NCBI RefSeq assembly: GCF_001648155.1
Contig: NZ_CP015199.1
Location: 3,667,001 to 3,731,000 of the forward strand
Reading direction: 5' to 3'
DNA: 64,000 bases
From: Chryseobacterium glaciei
Lineage (GTDB): Bacteria > Bacteroidota > Bacteroidia > Flavobacteriales > Weeksellaceae
Under the pieces are notes generated by a model. The model did no database searches. It was given only the letters and a program-made list of their open reading frames with translations, and had not been told where the DNA came from. The number at the start of each line of letters is the position of its first letter. Position 1 is the first letter of the stretch. The position numbers were made by a program, and so were the translations under genes. Shown piece after piece: positions 54,477 to 63,389 of this stretch.

Positions 54477-57400
54477 TGATTGCTCCTGAATATTTCAATA
54501 ATCATATTTCTATTGAAGGAAATATTTTGACAAAGAATTACGGTAGTGCTGATGAATGGTTTCAGGGGTATTTAAAGTCTCGTGCCATTGTTTCAAGAAT
54601 ATCTAGCTCTTATGGTGATACAACAAGAACATCTTATTTAGATGGGACATTTAATGATACTAATAGTTATGGTATAGGTATAGTAGATACAAGAATTCAA
54701 GGAAATGGTTTAGGATCTAATGGAGCATTAGATTATATACCTAATGGTTTAATAAATACATTAGACCATAAATTAACACCATTATTTCATAACACTGGTT
54801 TAGGATGGTCTTCATCTCTAATAACTAAAGGTTGGGAAGGAAATTATAAAACATGGAAATTAACAGGTCCGGCAAATGAAAATGATATTGAACAAGATTT
54901 CTATTTATCACAAACTAAAGCATCTGATGGAACTTGGTTTCCAGATAGAAAAATTTGGACAGATAGAAATTTAGATCCAGCTACTTTTGTGTCTAATACA
55001 GTATTAAACAGCTATTGGAAATTGCATTTAGAGTCTATTTACAAAGGTATTAATACAGATAGTCCTTTCACAATATTGAATAATGGGGCAGAACAAAGTA
55101 TTATTGCTGGTGGTCTTACCGTTTCTAGCTCATATGTAGATTCGCAATTTCAACCCACTAATGGAATACATTCAAGAGGTTTTGTTCAATCTGATGAAGG
55201 TTTCCAAAATAGATATTGGAAAGCTGATCAAAGAAATAGAATATGGTCTTTTGCTAATTCTGATAACCATGGTTTATCTTATTTTCAAGGAAGTGGTCAT
55301 GTTCTTGGTGAAGGTATTAATTTTCACTTTGGCGATACAAGTTCTACAGGATATAAAGCATTTGTACAAAATAGTGGTAGAATATTTTCAGCAGTAGATG
55401 GTAATTCAGGGGATTGGAAACATAAAGAGTATGATGCAAATAATTATCTAGGTGCAGATTATGTAGGAGGAGGGCAGGAAAAACCTAATTCAATATATTT
55501 TGGAGCGGGTAAATTAAAATTACAAATGTTGGAAGCTACTCAGATGGGTACTTCTAATTTTGGTTGGTCAGATGTTTTATGGATGTCTTCATATACAGGA
55601 GGCGATGTTAAAAAATCTACAGCTATTGTTTCATCTAAATATAGTGATAGAATAGGTTTTGTTAAACAAGACTATGATGCTGCTGAGTGGGGAACTTTCC
55701 AAGAGTTTTGGACAACTAATAATTTAACTAATCCCGCAAGTCAGACAGATTTAGATAATTATTATCATATAAATAAAGGAGGAGGTGTCTCTAATCAATC
55801 TGAATTAGTTCCAAATGGATTACAAAGTATTTCAGTAGGAAACTCAGGTTCTAATTTTGATGGTGAGTTAGCCAATAAAACAATTGAAGGAACTTTTGCA
55901 AATTTTAATGGGTATTCTAAGACATCAAAAGATTTAGGATTTACTTTATTTGCACCAACATCTACAGGACAAGGTGTTTATTATAAAACTTGGTACGGAG
56001 GTAATCAAACCCCTTGGAAAAGACTTGCTGAATATTCTGATTTATCAGGCTATGCAAAATCTTTTGAGAATGCACACGCAGTAGGTTTTTCATCAGGTTT
56101 ATCAACAGCAGCACCTTATATATATCATTCAACTGATGGTTATGTATTTTTAGCTACTCAAACATGGGCTAATAGTAAGTTTGTTAATGTTGATGGTCAA
56201 CAAGATATTACTGGACTTAAAATTATTAAAGGTAGAGCAAGAAATACAGGTACAGGCTGGGGTAATACGAATGCATCAGCTGAGCACTCTTTTTTAGTAG
56301 AAACTGAAAGTGGTTCAAATGCTGATAATCAGTATACAGGATCTATAGGGTTTTGCTCTAATAATGGAACACAAGCTGGCATATATGTAAGAAGTAATGA
56401 CCAGAATGGTACATCTATGGCTTTTGCAACGACTAACATGTTTTCAGCAGGGCCTCAGATCGCAATGACTATTGATAATCAAGGTACTGTTGATCATGTA
56501 AGAACAAGGCCTACATTTCAAGGAAATGTAATTTGGGATGCTGGTAATCTTACGACTACTATGGTAAGCAATTGGAACGATAAGTTTAAAAATTTAAAGT
56601 ATGTTGCTGATTTAAATTTAGTTTCTGAATCTGGAATTTACAGACAGGAAGGTCCAATATCAGGATTTAGTTATACGACAACTTTAAATCTAAATTCGTC
56701 AGATGGTCGTCAGCAATTAACCATTGAAAGAGGTGGAGGTGGAATGAAATTCCGAGGAACTACAACTGGTTCTGGAAATTCAAGCTGGTCCGACTGGAAT
56801 GAAGTTTATCATACAGGAAATTTTAACCCAGCAAGTTATATAACACAATCTACTTTAAATAGCCAGTTAGGTAACTATGCTACCTTGGTAGGAGTACAAA
56901 CATTTACTAACACTAATACTTTCTCTCAAAGCCCTATTGTACCGGCTGGTACTCTTTCGAGCCATGCCGTAAACAGAAGTCAACTTGACAATTTGCAGAA
57001 TTGGGTCAGTCAGAATTATGTAGATGCTCCAGATGGTTACTCTGTAATTATTTCCGGACAAGATCTTAATAATATTAAAAATACAGGATTTTATAGAGGT
57101 TCAGGGTTAGCCAATGCTCCGAATACTGGATGGTTTTTTGTTATTGTTGAAGCGCATGATAGCAGTTGGGTTAAACAAACTGTGACTACATACGGATCAG
57201 GTAATACCGCAAATATGACTTACGAAAGAGTTATGTCTGGAGGTGCTTGGTCTACATGGCATCAGGTATGGAGTACAAGAGATTTCTCACAAAGTAATGT
57301 TAATAATTGGAATTATATGTCTAATTATGGCGTTATAGTAAACCAACAATTTACTAATAATACAGGTAATGGATTAATTGTTGTTGATGATTATGTCGGT

Positions 57401-57979
57401 GGAGAATCTGGTATATATAATGGAAATGATAAATCCTATTTGGCTGTATTACAAGATAAGTATTATAAATATTCAAGTAGCTATAATGATTGGGAAGGCA
57501 TTAATTTCAATCTAGAAAACAAAAACATTGGTATAGGTACAGAAGCTAATGATGCGGATAAAGTAAATGTTTTAGGCTCAGTAAAGGCTACTGAAAACTT
57601 TAAATCAAACAATGAAGAAGCTAATGCTTTATTTATTCCAGACGGAAATCTAGCCTATCTTAATGATGAGATTACCAACGAAGATTATAGAATGAGATTA
57701 TCTCATAAAATGATTGAACAACAGTCAGGGGTTTCTCATTATGATTCTGATAATAGAATGTTAGTCATTAGATGTACAGATCCAGGTACGAATTTTGTAT
57801 TAGGAAAATGTTTTCCGGGGCAGCGAATATTGGTATTAAATGCTCACGATAGTTATGCGCAAGTATTTGAAATAAAAAATGTAGGTCGTTCATTTAAAAT
57901 AAAACCATACAGCTCTATCCAGTTATTTGTTTGGGAGGACATGTCGGTTTATAAATATGCAGAAAATCAAATGTATTAA
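54476..57979 (+). CDS. tip cassette 2, giant receptor-binding tip
   Basis: This 1167-residue protein starts MIAPEYFNNHISIEGNILTK, so its N-terminus differs from the cassette 1 tip. Internal modules are paralogous: GADYVGGGQEKPNSIYFG / LQMLEATQMG / DVLWMSSYTGGDVKKSTAIV here versus GSDYASGYEKPNSTYFG / DVLWMSSYVGGDVKKSTAII there. SGIYRQEGPISGFSYTTTLN and TIERGGGGMKFRGTTTGSG are also shared. A second knob-like region follows (NNIKNTGFYRGSGLANAPNT). It ends in a variable C-terminus. It is translationally coupled to the connector gene. Confidence 0.85.
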   Translation: MIAPEYFNNHISIEGNILTKNYGSADEWFQGYLKSRAIVSRISSSYGDTTRTSYLDGTFNDTNSYGIGIVDTRIQGNGLGSNGALDYIPNGLINTLDHKLTPLFHNTGLGWSSSLITKGWEGNYKTWKLTGPANENDIEQDFYLSQTKASDGTWFPDRKIWTDRNLDPATFVSNTVLNSYWKLHLESIYKGINTDSPFTILNNGAEQSIIAGGLTVSSSYVDSQFQPTNGIHSRGFVQSDEGFQNRYWKADQRNRIWSFANSDNHGLSYFQGSGHVLGEGINFHFGDTSSTGYKAFVQNSGRIFSAVDGNSGDWKHKEYDANNYLGADYVGGGQEKPNSIYFGAGKLKLQMLEATQMGTSNFGWSDVLWMSSYTGGDVKKSTAIVSSKYSDRIGFVKQDYDAAEWGTFQEFWTTNNLTNPASQTDLDNYYHINKGGGVSNQSELVPNGLQSISVGNSGSNFDGELANKTIEGTFANFNGYSKTSKDLGFTLFAPTSTGQGVYYKTWYGGNQTPWKRLAEYSDLSGYAKSFENAHAVGFSSGLSTAAPYIYHSTDGYVFLATQTWANSKFVNVDGQQDITGLKIIKGRARNTGTGWGNTNASAEHSFLVETESGSNADNQYTGSIGFCSNNGTQAGIYVRSNDQNGTSMAFATTNMFSAGPQIAMTIDNQGTVDHVRTRPTFQGNVIWDAGNLTTTMVSNWNDKFKNLKYVADLNLVSESGIYRQEGPISGFSYTTTLNLNSSDGRQQLTIERGGGGMKFRGTTTGSGNSSWSDWNEVYHTGNFNPASYITQSTLNSQLGNYATLVGVQTFTNTNTFSQSPIVPAGTLSSHAVNRSQLDNLQNWVSQNYVDAPDGYSVIISGQDLNNIKNTGFYRGSGLANAPNTGWFFVIVEAHDSSWVKQTVTTYGSGNTANMTYERVMSGGAWSTWHQVWSTRDFSQSNVNNWNYMSNYGVIVNQQFTNNTGNGLIVVDDYVGGESGIYNGNDKSYLAVLQDKYYKYSSSYNDWEGINFNLENKNIGIGTEANDADKVNVLGSVKATENFKSNNEEANALFIPDGNLAYLNDEITNEDYRMRLSHKMIEQQSGVSHYDSDNRMLVIRCTDPGTNFVLGKCFPGQRILVLNAHDSYAQVFEIKNVGRSFKIKPYSSIQLFVWEDMSVYKYAENQMY

Positions 57980-58107
57980 AACTGGAAATTCATAAATAAA
58001 ATAACATATAGATTCAAAGCTGTGGAATGTACAATTTGTGAACTTCCCAACCTCTTATATTGTGCGTACTACGATAGGTTTCTTAAAGACTTTACAAAGT
58101 ATCAATA

Positions 58108-58141
58108 AAATGGCGCCACTTGTTTTAAAGTGGTGCCATTT
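58108..58141 (+). terminator. hairpin after cassette 2
   Basis: AAATGGCGCCACTT (58108-58121) and AAGTGGTGCCATTT (58128-58141) pair with one G-T. It is the probable 3' boundary of the eCIS region transcripts. Confidence 0.65.
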
Positions 58142-58192
58142 GGCTGTGTGTGACCAAAAATTTCTATGTATTTATAAACATTTACAAAAATA

Positions 58193-58218
58193 ATCCCAAC
58201 TCTGGTTGGGATTTTATT
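58193..58218. terminator. bidirectional terminator
   Basis: ATCCCAAC-TCTG-GTTGGGAT (58193-58212) has T-rich sequence on both exits, so it can end both the + strand fibre unit and the minus-strand OMP gene. Nothing else was seen in 57980-58292. Confidence 0.75.
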
Positions 58219-58292
58219 CATTCTTCAATTTTGTACTTTATCTACCGCAAACAAAAGGCTTTTTATGCTTTAGTTTTTAGATAGAGTTGATA

Positions 58293-58832
58293 TTAAAATC
58301 GGTAGCCAATACTCAATCCATACTTTGCAACCACATCATGATCTGTTTTGTCTGCATTGAACAAAAGTTTTCCGTAGCCTGCGTTGGCTTCAAAAACAAA
58401 TCCTTTTTTTGTGACCAGTTTATAACCCAGACCAGCACCTAGTGCAACATCATAAACATCTTTATTTTCAGTGAATGTCAGGTTATCTGCTGCGTATACT
58501 TTTTTTCCATCAATGGAAGTGAACGCTCCAAATCCTTCGACAAAGAAACCAGAAGCATATTTTTTTCCAAAATAATATCTGTAATACGGGGAGATGAAGT
58601 AATTAATATCCTTCTCTTTTTTATCATCATAAACAAAAAATGCAGAGATTCCCAGTGATGAATTTTTGTTGAGGTGTCGTTCAAAATTTACTTCCACAGC
58701 ACCGGATAACGGCGCGATTAAATTTAATCTAATTTCATTGTTTTTCTGATAAGGATTTGCATCAGTTTCATTTTGAGCCTTGACAGAATAAAAAGCAAAC
58801 AAAATGATTAATAGTAAAAAGGTTTTTTTCAT
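58293..58832 (-). CDS. small outer-membrane beta-barrel protein (DUF3575-like)
   Basis: This 179-residue protein has a signal peptide (MKKTFLLLIILFAFYSVKAQ) and alternating strands such as EIRLNLIAPLSGAVEVNFER and NYFISPYYRYYFGKK. It ends in the aromatic strand YGLSIGYRF typical of outer-membrane barrels. The size and the EINL..P..G..EV start fit DUF3575-type proteins. It is the first gene after the eCIS region on the opposite strand and is presumably unrelated. Confidence 0.75.
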   Translation of the reverse strand: MKKTFLLLIILFAFYSVKAQNETDANPYQKNNEIRLNLIAPLSGAVEVNFERHLNKNSSLGISAFFVYDDKKEKDINYFISPYYRYYFGKKYASGFFVEGFGAFTSIDGKKVYAADNLTFTENKDVYDVALGAGLGYKLVTKKGFVFEANAGYGKLLFNADKTDHDVVAKYGLSIGYRF

Positions 58833-58921
58833 AAAAAATTAATTTGAATTATTTAAATGCAAAACTCAAATAATTCAAATTAGAACGGGTTTCAAAAGCT
58901 TAAAAATGGATAAAATGGGAC

Positions 58922-60058
58922 TTATTTGCTGCTATTTTTGTATTCATTGGGTGTCTGACCGGTAACTTTTTTAAAAGCATTGTAAAAAGTGGTTTTTGAG
59001 GTAAACCCAGATTCTAATCCCATCGTCAGCAAAGTATAGTTTTCGTATTCCGGATCTGATATCATTTCCTTGACAGCTTCCACTCGATATTGATTTATAT
59101 AATGGGCAAAGTTGTCTCCTGTTATCGTGTTTACAATTTGTGAAACATATCCCGCACTTATGCCTAATTTTTCAGCGACTTTTTCTCTGTTTAATGTACT
59201 GTCGGTATAAATGTGCTGATCTTTGCAAAGAAGCTCTAGTTTTTGAAAATAAAGATTATCGGCCGTGATAGATTCCTTATATTCTTGTGGGGGATTATTT
59301 TGTACAATTTGCAGATTGGGATACGAAATAGCCGAATCATTATTTAGAAAATTGTAGATAGCATCTTTGTTTTTGGCTAGTTTATATTTATAAATCCCAA
59401 TATAAGCTGTCCAATGAATGATGAATGTTGCACATAAAGCCAGGGCATTCATTGTGGAAGAAATGTCATAGTTGAGAAGTAAGCCGGCTAGAGCGGTAAT
59501 AAGCCAAGCAAATAATAATAAAGAAACAAGGGTTAGTAAGGTAATTATCCATTTTTTTTCCTGTGAATCTTTTAAATGTCTTATCACAAAATAAGAGTAA
59601 ATCGGCAGAAACGGAATGAATGTAACGGCTAAAAAAAGTTGGAGGAGACCAAGTATGCTGATTATAGCGATGCCTGACTCAGGAATAGTATAAATCCCAG
59701 CAACATAATCAAGATCATTTATAATATTAAGGACGGCGGAATAGGCAAATGGAATAAAATATAAGTAATTTCTTAGTTTGTGTTTTTCAGTATTATCAAC
59801 CTTATTTATAATAAAAAGGAATAGGAAAGCAGGAATTAGAAATACCCACTCGATGTTGTCTATAAAACGTAGAAGAGGATAGGAGATAAATGCCTTTTGA
59901 ATATCAAAAACATGAGTCAGTAATTTAATTGAAAGGGTAAATAGTAAGTATGCTAAATATTTATTTGAATTACTATTGAATAGGGAAGACCTTAAAATGA
60001 CTAACCCTAAGACTATTCCTTGGAAAATCGCAATATTTAAAAGTGTTGTATAAATCAA
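58922..60058 (-). CDS. AraC-family regulator with N-terminal membrane domain
   Basis: This 378-residue protein has about seven hydrophobic segments in the first 225 residues (for example IAIFQGIVLGLVILRSSLF, WVFLIPAFLFLFIINKV, WIITLLTLVSLLLFAWLITA). The C-terminal AraC/XylS HTH lies at about 270-375 (REKVAEKLGISAGYVSQIVN ... MGLESGFTSKTTFYNAFKKVTGQTPNEYK). This membrane-AraC build is common in Flavobacteriia. The gene lies alone between the OMP gene and the serine hydrolases, and its target is unknown. Confidence 0.88.
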   Translation of the reverse strand: MIYTTLLNIAIFQGIVLGLVILRSSLFNSNSNKYLAYLLFTLSIKLLTHVFDIQKAFISYPLLRFIDNIEWVFLIPAFLFLFIINKVDNTEKHKLRNYLYFIPFAYSAVLNIINDLDYVAGIYTIPESGIAIISILGLLQLFLAVTFIPFLPIYSYFVIRHLKDSQEKKWIITLLTLVSLLLFAWLITALAGLLLNYDISSTMNALALCATFIIHWTAYIGIYKYKLAKNKDAIYNFLNNDSAISYPNLQIVQNNPPQEYKESITADNLYFQKLELLCKDQHIYTDSTLNREKVAEKLGISAGYVSQIVNTITGDNFAHYINQYRVEAVKEMISDPEYENYTLLTMGLESGFTSKTTFYNAFKKVTGQTPNEYKNSSK

Positions 60059-60211
60059 TTTTTATGAAAGTTGTTTCAAAGATTTGTTTTTGGAATATTA
60101 TCGTTTAAATATAGCTCTTTCATACGAATTGATAAAACTAACTTATATTAATACTGATGACTTTTTTGACTTATCAATTTCTGTCACTAAGATTTTTTTC
60201 GGTGACAAAAA

Positions 60212-60239
60212 AAGCACTGTATGATATCATACAGTGCTT
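60212..60239 (-). terminator. perfect 28-bp palindrome, terminator for hydrolase operon
   Basis: AAGCACTGTATGAT directly abuts its reverse complement ATCATACAGTGCTT. On the minus strand a run of seven T follows, so it terminates the hydrolase genes. Nothing else was recognised in 60059-60349. Confidence 0.8.
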
Positions 60240-60349
60240 ATAGTGACCAAGACGAGCGTGTCTTCAAACACTTTTATAGATGACTTGGTTCGTTTGAGTC
60301 AAATAAAACAAGAATTACAAAACTTTGTTTTATCAAGTAATATATATAA

Positions 60350-61786
60350 TTATTTAGCTTTTATTTTATCGATTTTTTCTATCATTTTTTCCGCATTGCC
60401 GTTGGTTCCACCAAGAATGATTGCTTTTTTATAACTATCTAATGCTAAATCGTATTGCTTAATTGTAAAATAGGCTTCTCCTAAACTATCGAATCCATTA
60501 GCATCTTTAGAAAACTCTTTTGTGGCCAATTTAAATACTGTTATTGATTCATTGATTTTTCCAAGTTTTAATAATTCATATCCTAATTTATTAAGTTCAC
60601 CTGGGTTTTCAAAGCTATATTCATTTTTAGAATTTTCTTTAAGCAAATAATAAGTCTCTATAGCTTTATTGACGTCATTGAGAGATTCCTTTCTTATCGC
60701 TTGATAAATAGATTTTTTAGGAATTTCGTAGTCTTTTCCTAACATTAAATTGTGAATAATATACCCTAAATCCCAAACTCTATTTAGATTATTGGACAAT
60801 AGAATTATCGTAATATTATTTTTAAAATCGTTTAAAAAAATGGATTCAAATTTATATGATACTCCATTATGTCTCTGTAGTTCATCTTTTTCTAAGTATC
60901 TGCCAAGTGATCCACCTTCGTCAATTGCATATGGATTTTTCAAAAGAGTTTGAAAGGATTCTTTGGAAATTAAACGATTAGAATTCATCGCTTCAATCCA
61001 TTTATATAGATCATTGATGTCTACCCAAAGCCACCCACTAATAAATTGCATCTCTGGGCATCGGACATTGTCAAAATCATAACAAGACGTTCGGTTTTTA
61101 GAACCAAATTTTGGATCAAATACCGAATTTGTCATTTTCAGCGGTTTAATTATATTTTTAGTGACAAATTCTTGAAATGATACTCCAGTTACCTTTTCAA
61201 TTATTCTTCTTTGCAAAAAGACATTGCCATTGTCATACCTGTAATTCGTTCCCGGTTCAAACAGTAAGTTATCATTGTTTCTCAAAATCTTCCACGCCTC
61301 CTCATCATTTTTTGGTACTATTGGATCGATTCGCGGAATACCACTCGCATAATTAATAAGCTGTCTTATAGTAACTTTCTCTGACCATTTTGGCAATCCT
61401 AAATTAAATTTAGATATCGTATCATCAAGATTAAGAAGGCCACGTTCAACTAACATCATTATGGCGACAGCATTAAATTCTTTTGCAATAGAGCCAATGT
61501 TGAATATCGATTTATCGTTTAACGCAGTTTGTTTCGTTTCATCAGTAAATCCATATGATTTTTGATAGATGATTTTATCATTTTTAACGATAAGGACATT
61601 TCCATTGAACAAACCTCTTTCATAGGATTTTGCCATTAAAGAATCTATTCGGTCGATATAGACTGCATTTTGTTTAATCGATTTTTGATTTCTGTTCTTT
61701 GCCTCTTTGAAATTATTTAATTCTTGGGCAGAAAGCGTATTTGTAAATAAAACAGTTAGTAATAATAAGAAAAGTAAGTTTTTCAT
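60350..61786 (-). CDS. serine hydrolase (class C beta-lactamase fold) with TPR, 2
   Basis: This 478-residue protein has a signal peptide (MKNLLFLLLLTVLFTNTLSAQ). SxxK is in FNIGSIAKEFNA, Y-x-N in YRYDNGN, and the third motif is HNG (RHNGVSY) in place of the usual HSGG. The C-terminal region (about 370-475) has TPR-like helices (DSLGEAYFTIKQYDLALDSY-KKAIILG). The catalytic Ser/Lys pair is intact; the altered third motif may change specificity. It lies 5 bp after its paralogue at 61792, implying an operon. Confidence 0.85.
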   Translation of the reverse strand: MKNLLFLLLLTVLFTNTLSAQELNNFKEAKNRNQKSIKQNAVYIDRIDSLMAKSYERGLFNGNVLIVKNDKIIYQKSYGFTDETKQTALNDKSIFNIGSIAKEFNAVAIMMLVERGLLNLDDTISKFNLGLPKWSEKVTIRQLINYASGIPRIDPIVPKNDEEAWKILRNNDNLLFEPGTNYRYDNGNVFLQRRIIEKVTGVSFQEFVTKNIIKPLKMTNSVFDPKFGSKNRTSCYDFDNVRCPEMQFISGWLWVDINDLYKWIEAMNSNRLISKESFQTLLKNPYAIDEGGSLGRYLEKDELQRHNGVSYKFESIFLNDFKNNITIILLSNNLNRVWDLGYIIHNLMLGKDYEIPKKSIYQAIRKESLNDVNKAIETYYLLKENSKNEYSFENPGELNKLGYELLKLGKINESITVFKLATKEFSKDANGFDSLGEAYFTIKQYDLALDSYKKAIILGGTNGNAEKMIEKIDKIKAK

Positions 61787-61791
61787 TTTAA

Positions 61792-63288
61792 TTAATTTTT
61801 TGGAGAAAGGATTTGATTGATTTTTAAAAGCATTTCTTTGGCATTATCGTTATTCGGATTCAGTTCCAACGTTTTCTGATAATCCTTTTTGGAAGCATTG
61901 TAATCTTTTTTATTGAAATAAATCTCGCCCCGTGTATCGTAAATATTGGATGAATTTGGAAATTCTGAAACGGCATAATTAATAATTTTTAAAGCTTCAT
62001 CAGTTTTCCTTTCGCCTAGAAATTTGTACGCTAATCTATTAAGTTCATTTTCAAAACCATTAAAATTATAAGCATCAAATTTATTTTTCTTCAGTTCTTT
62101 TAAATAAATAATTCCTTTTTCTACTGATTCTGCTTTCATTTTTTTATAAACTTCGAAGATAATTAATGGTTTAGGCAAATCAACTTTGGTATTGTATAGA
62201 ACTCTGAAGACATCATCGATAATAGCTTCCAATTGTCCGCCTCTTTTACCTGCTCTGGTGTTATCAAGCAAGATTACATATATTTTGTCCTCCGGAATTC
62301 TGGCGATATTGCAGGAAAAGCCATTGATTCCGCCACTATGTGCCATGGTTGTAACATTTTTTCCTGAACCTAAAAAATTCTGATGTTTCTGAACAGACAA
62401 ACCGTATGCATAATCGCCTAAACTAGGTGTGAAATATATTTTTTTGTTCTCATCATTTAGCAAAGTATTCGTGTATAAAGCATCATCCCATTTTCGCATA
62501 TCATTGGCTGTGCTGTACATTCCACCCGCAGAAAATACGGCAGTTTTGATATTAATGTAATCCGTTTTTTGATAACCATCGTAGTCAAAATCATAACCCT
62601 GTGCATCATTTAAAATAATTTGTTTTGGGTTTTCAATTCCTGTATTTTTCATTCCAATGACATCAAATATTTTTTCTTTAAGAACTTCTTCATAAGGTTT
62701 TTTAGTGATTTCCTCAATAATTAATCCCAACAGATAATAGCTAGTATTGCAATAATTCTGTTTGGTTCCAGGTTCAAATCCCAGATTATCTTTAAAATAT
62801 TTGACTGCAAAATCTTTCCCAGATAAATTTTCAAAAACCATTTTAGTTTTAAAATCAGGAAAATCGGTGTAATTGGGTAAGCCGGAAGTGTGCGTTAATA
62901 ATTGGTGAATCGTAATTTTGCTTCCTACCGTTTTGCTAAACCAAGGCAAATAATCATTTATTTTGTCATCCAGCTTGATTTTTCCTTCCTGTTTTAACTG
63001 CATAATCAGCATGGCCGTAAACTGTTTCGTTACGGAACCAATTCTGAATTTGGTGTCAGAAGTTGCCTCTATACTCCAGCCCATATCGGCTTTTCCATAG
63101 TTTTTTTGCAAGATAATTTCGCCATTTTGAACAACCAAAGCACTTCCGTTAAAAAGGTTATAATCGTGATATTTACCAATGATTAAATCAATTTTCTTAG
63201 CTTTTTCTTTATTTGAATTGACGAAGGTTTTTTGTGCAAAAGTATTCAGAGATAAAAGCACCAGCAATGCAAAAAGGAAATTTTTCAT
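61792..63288 (-). CDS. serine hydrolase (class C beta-lactamase fold) with TPR, 1
   Basis: The start is placed at 63288 (MKNFLFALLVLLSLNTFAQ, a clean signal peptide, 498 residues); the in-frame upstream ATG at 63318 would spoil the signal. SxxK is in FRIGSVTKQFTA, Y-x-N in YCNTSYYLLG and HSGG in MAHSGGINGF. A C-terminal TPR follows (SNIYDTRGEIYFNKKDYNAS-KKDYQKTLELNPNN). Periplasmic or surface peptidase/esterase activity is likely; the substrate is unknown. It is the first gene of a two-gene operon with its paralogue. Confidence 0.88.
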   Translation of the reverse strand: MKNFLFALLVLLSLNTFAQKTFVNSNKEKAKKIDLIIGKYHDYNLFNGSALVVQNGEIILQKNYGKADMGWSIEATSDTKFRIGSVTKQFTAMLIMQLKQEGKIKLDDKINDYLPWFSKTVGSKITIHQLLTHTSGLPNYTDFPDFKTKMVFENLSGKDFAVKYFKDNLGFEPGTKQNYCNTSYYLLGLIIEEITKKPYEEVLKEKIFDVIGMKNTGIENPKQIILNDAQGYDFDYDGYQKTDYINIKTAVFSAGGMYSTANDMRKWDDALYTNTLLNDENKKIYFTPSLGDYAYGLSVQKHQNFLGSGKNVTTMAHSGGINGFSCNIARIPEDKIYVILLDNTRAGKRGGQLEAIIDDVFRVLYNTKVDLPKPLIIFEVYKKMKAESVEKGIIYLKELKKNKFDAYNFNGFENELNRLAYKFLGERKTDEALKIINYAVSEFPNSSNIYDTRGEIYFNKKDYNASKKDYQKTLELNPNNDNAKEMLLKINQILSPKN

Positions 63289-63389
63289 AATCGATTCTGA
63301 TTTTAGAATTTGATGCAAAGATGCTTTAAAACGCCCCAGTACACGACCGACTAAAAAAAGTCGAACGCATTTGTTAGAAAAAAAATGGA

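Noticed and set aside
63289..63318. Upstream ATG of serine hydrolase 1 (MHQILKSESI)
   Set aside because: It would put ten residues ahead of a clean signal peptide.
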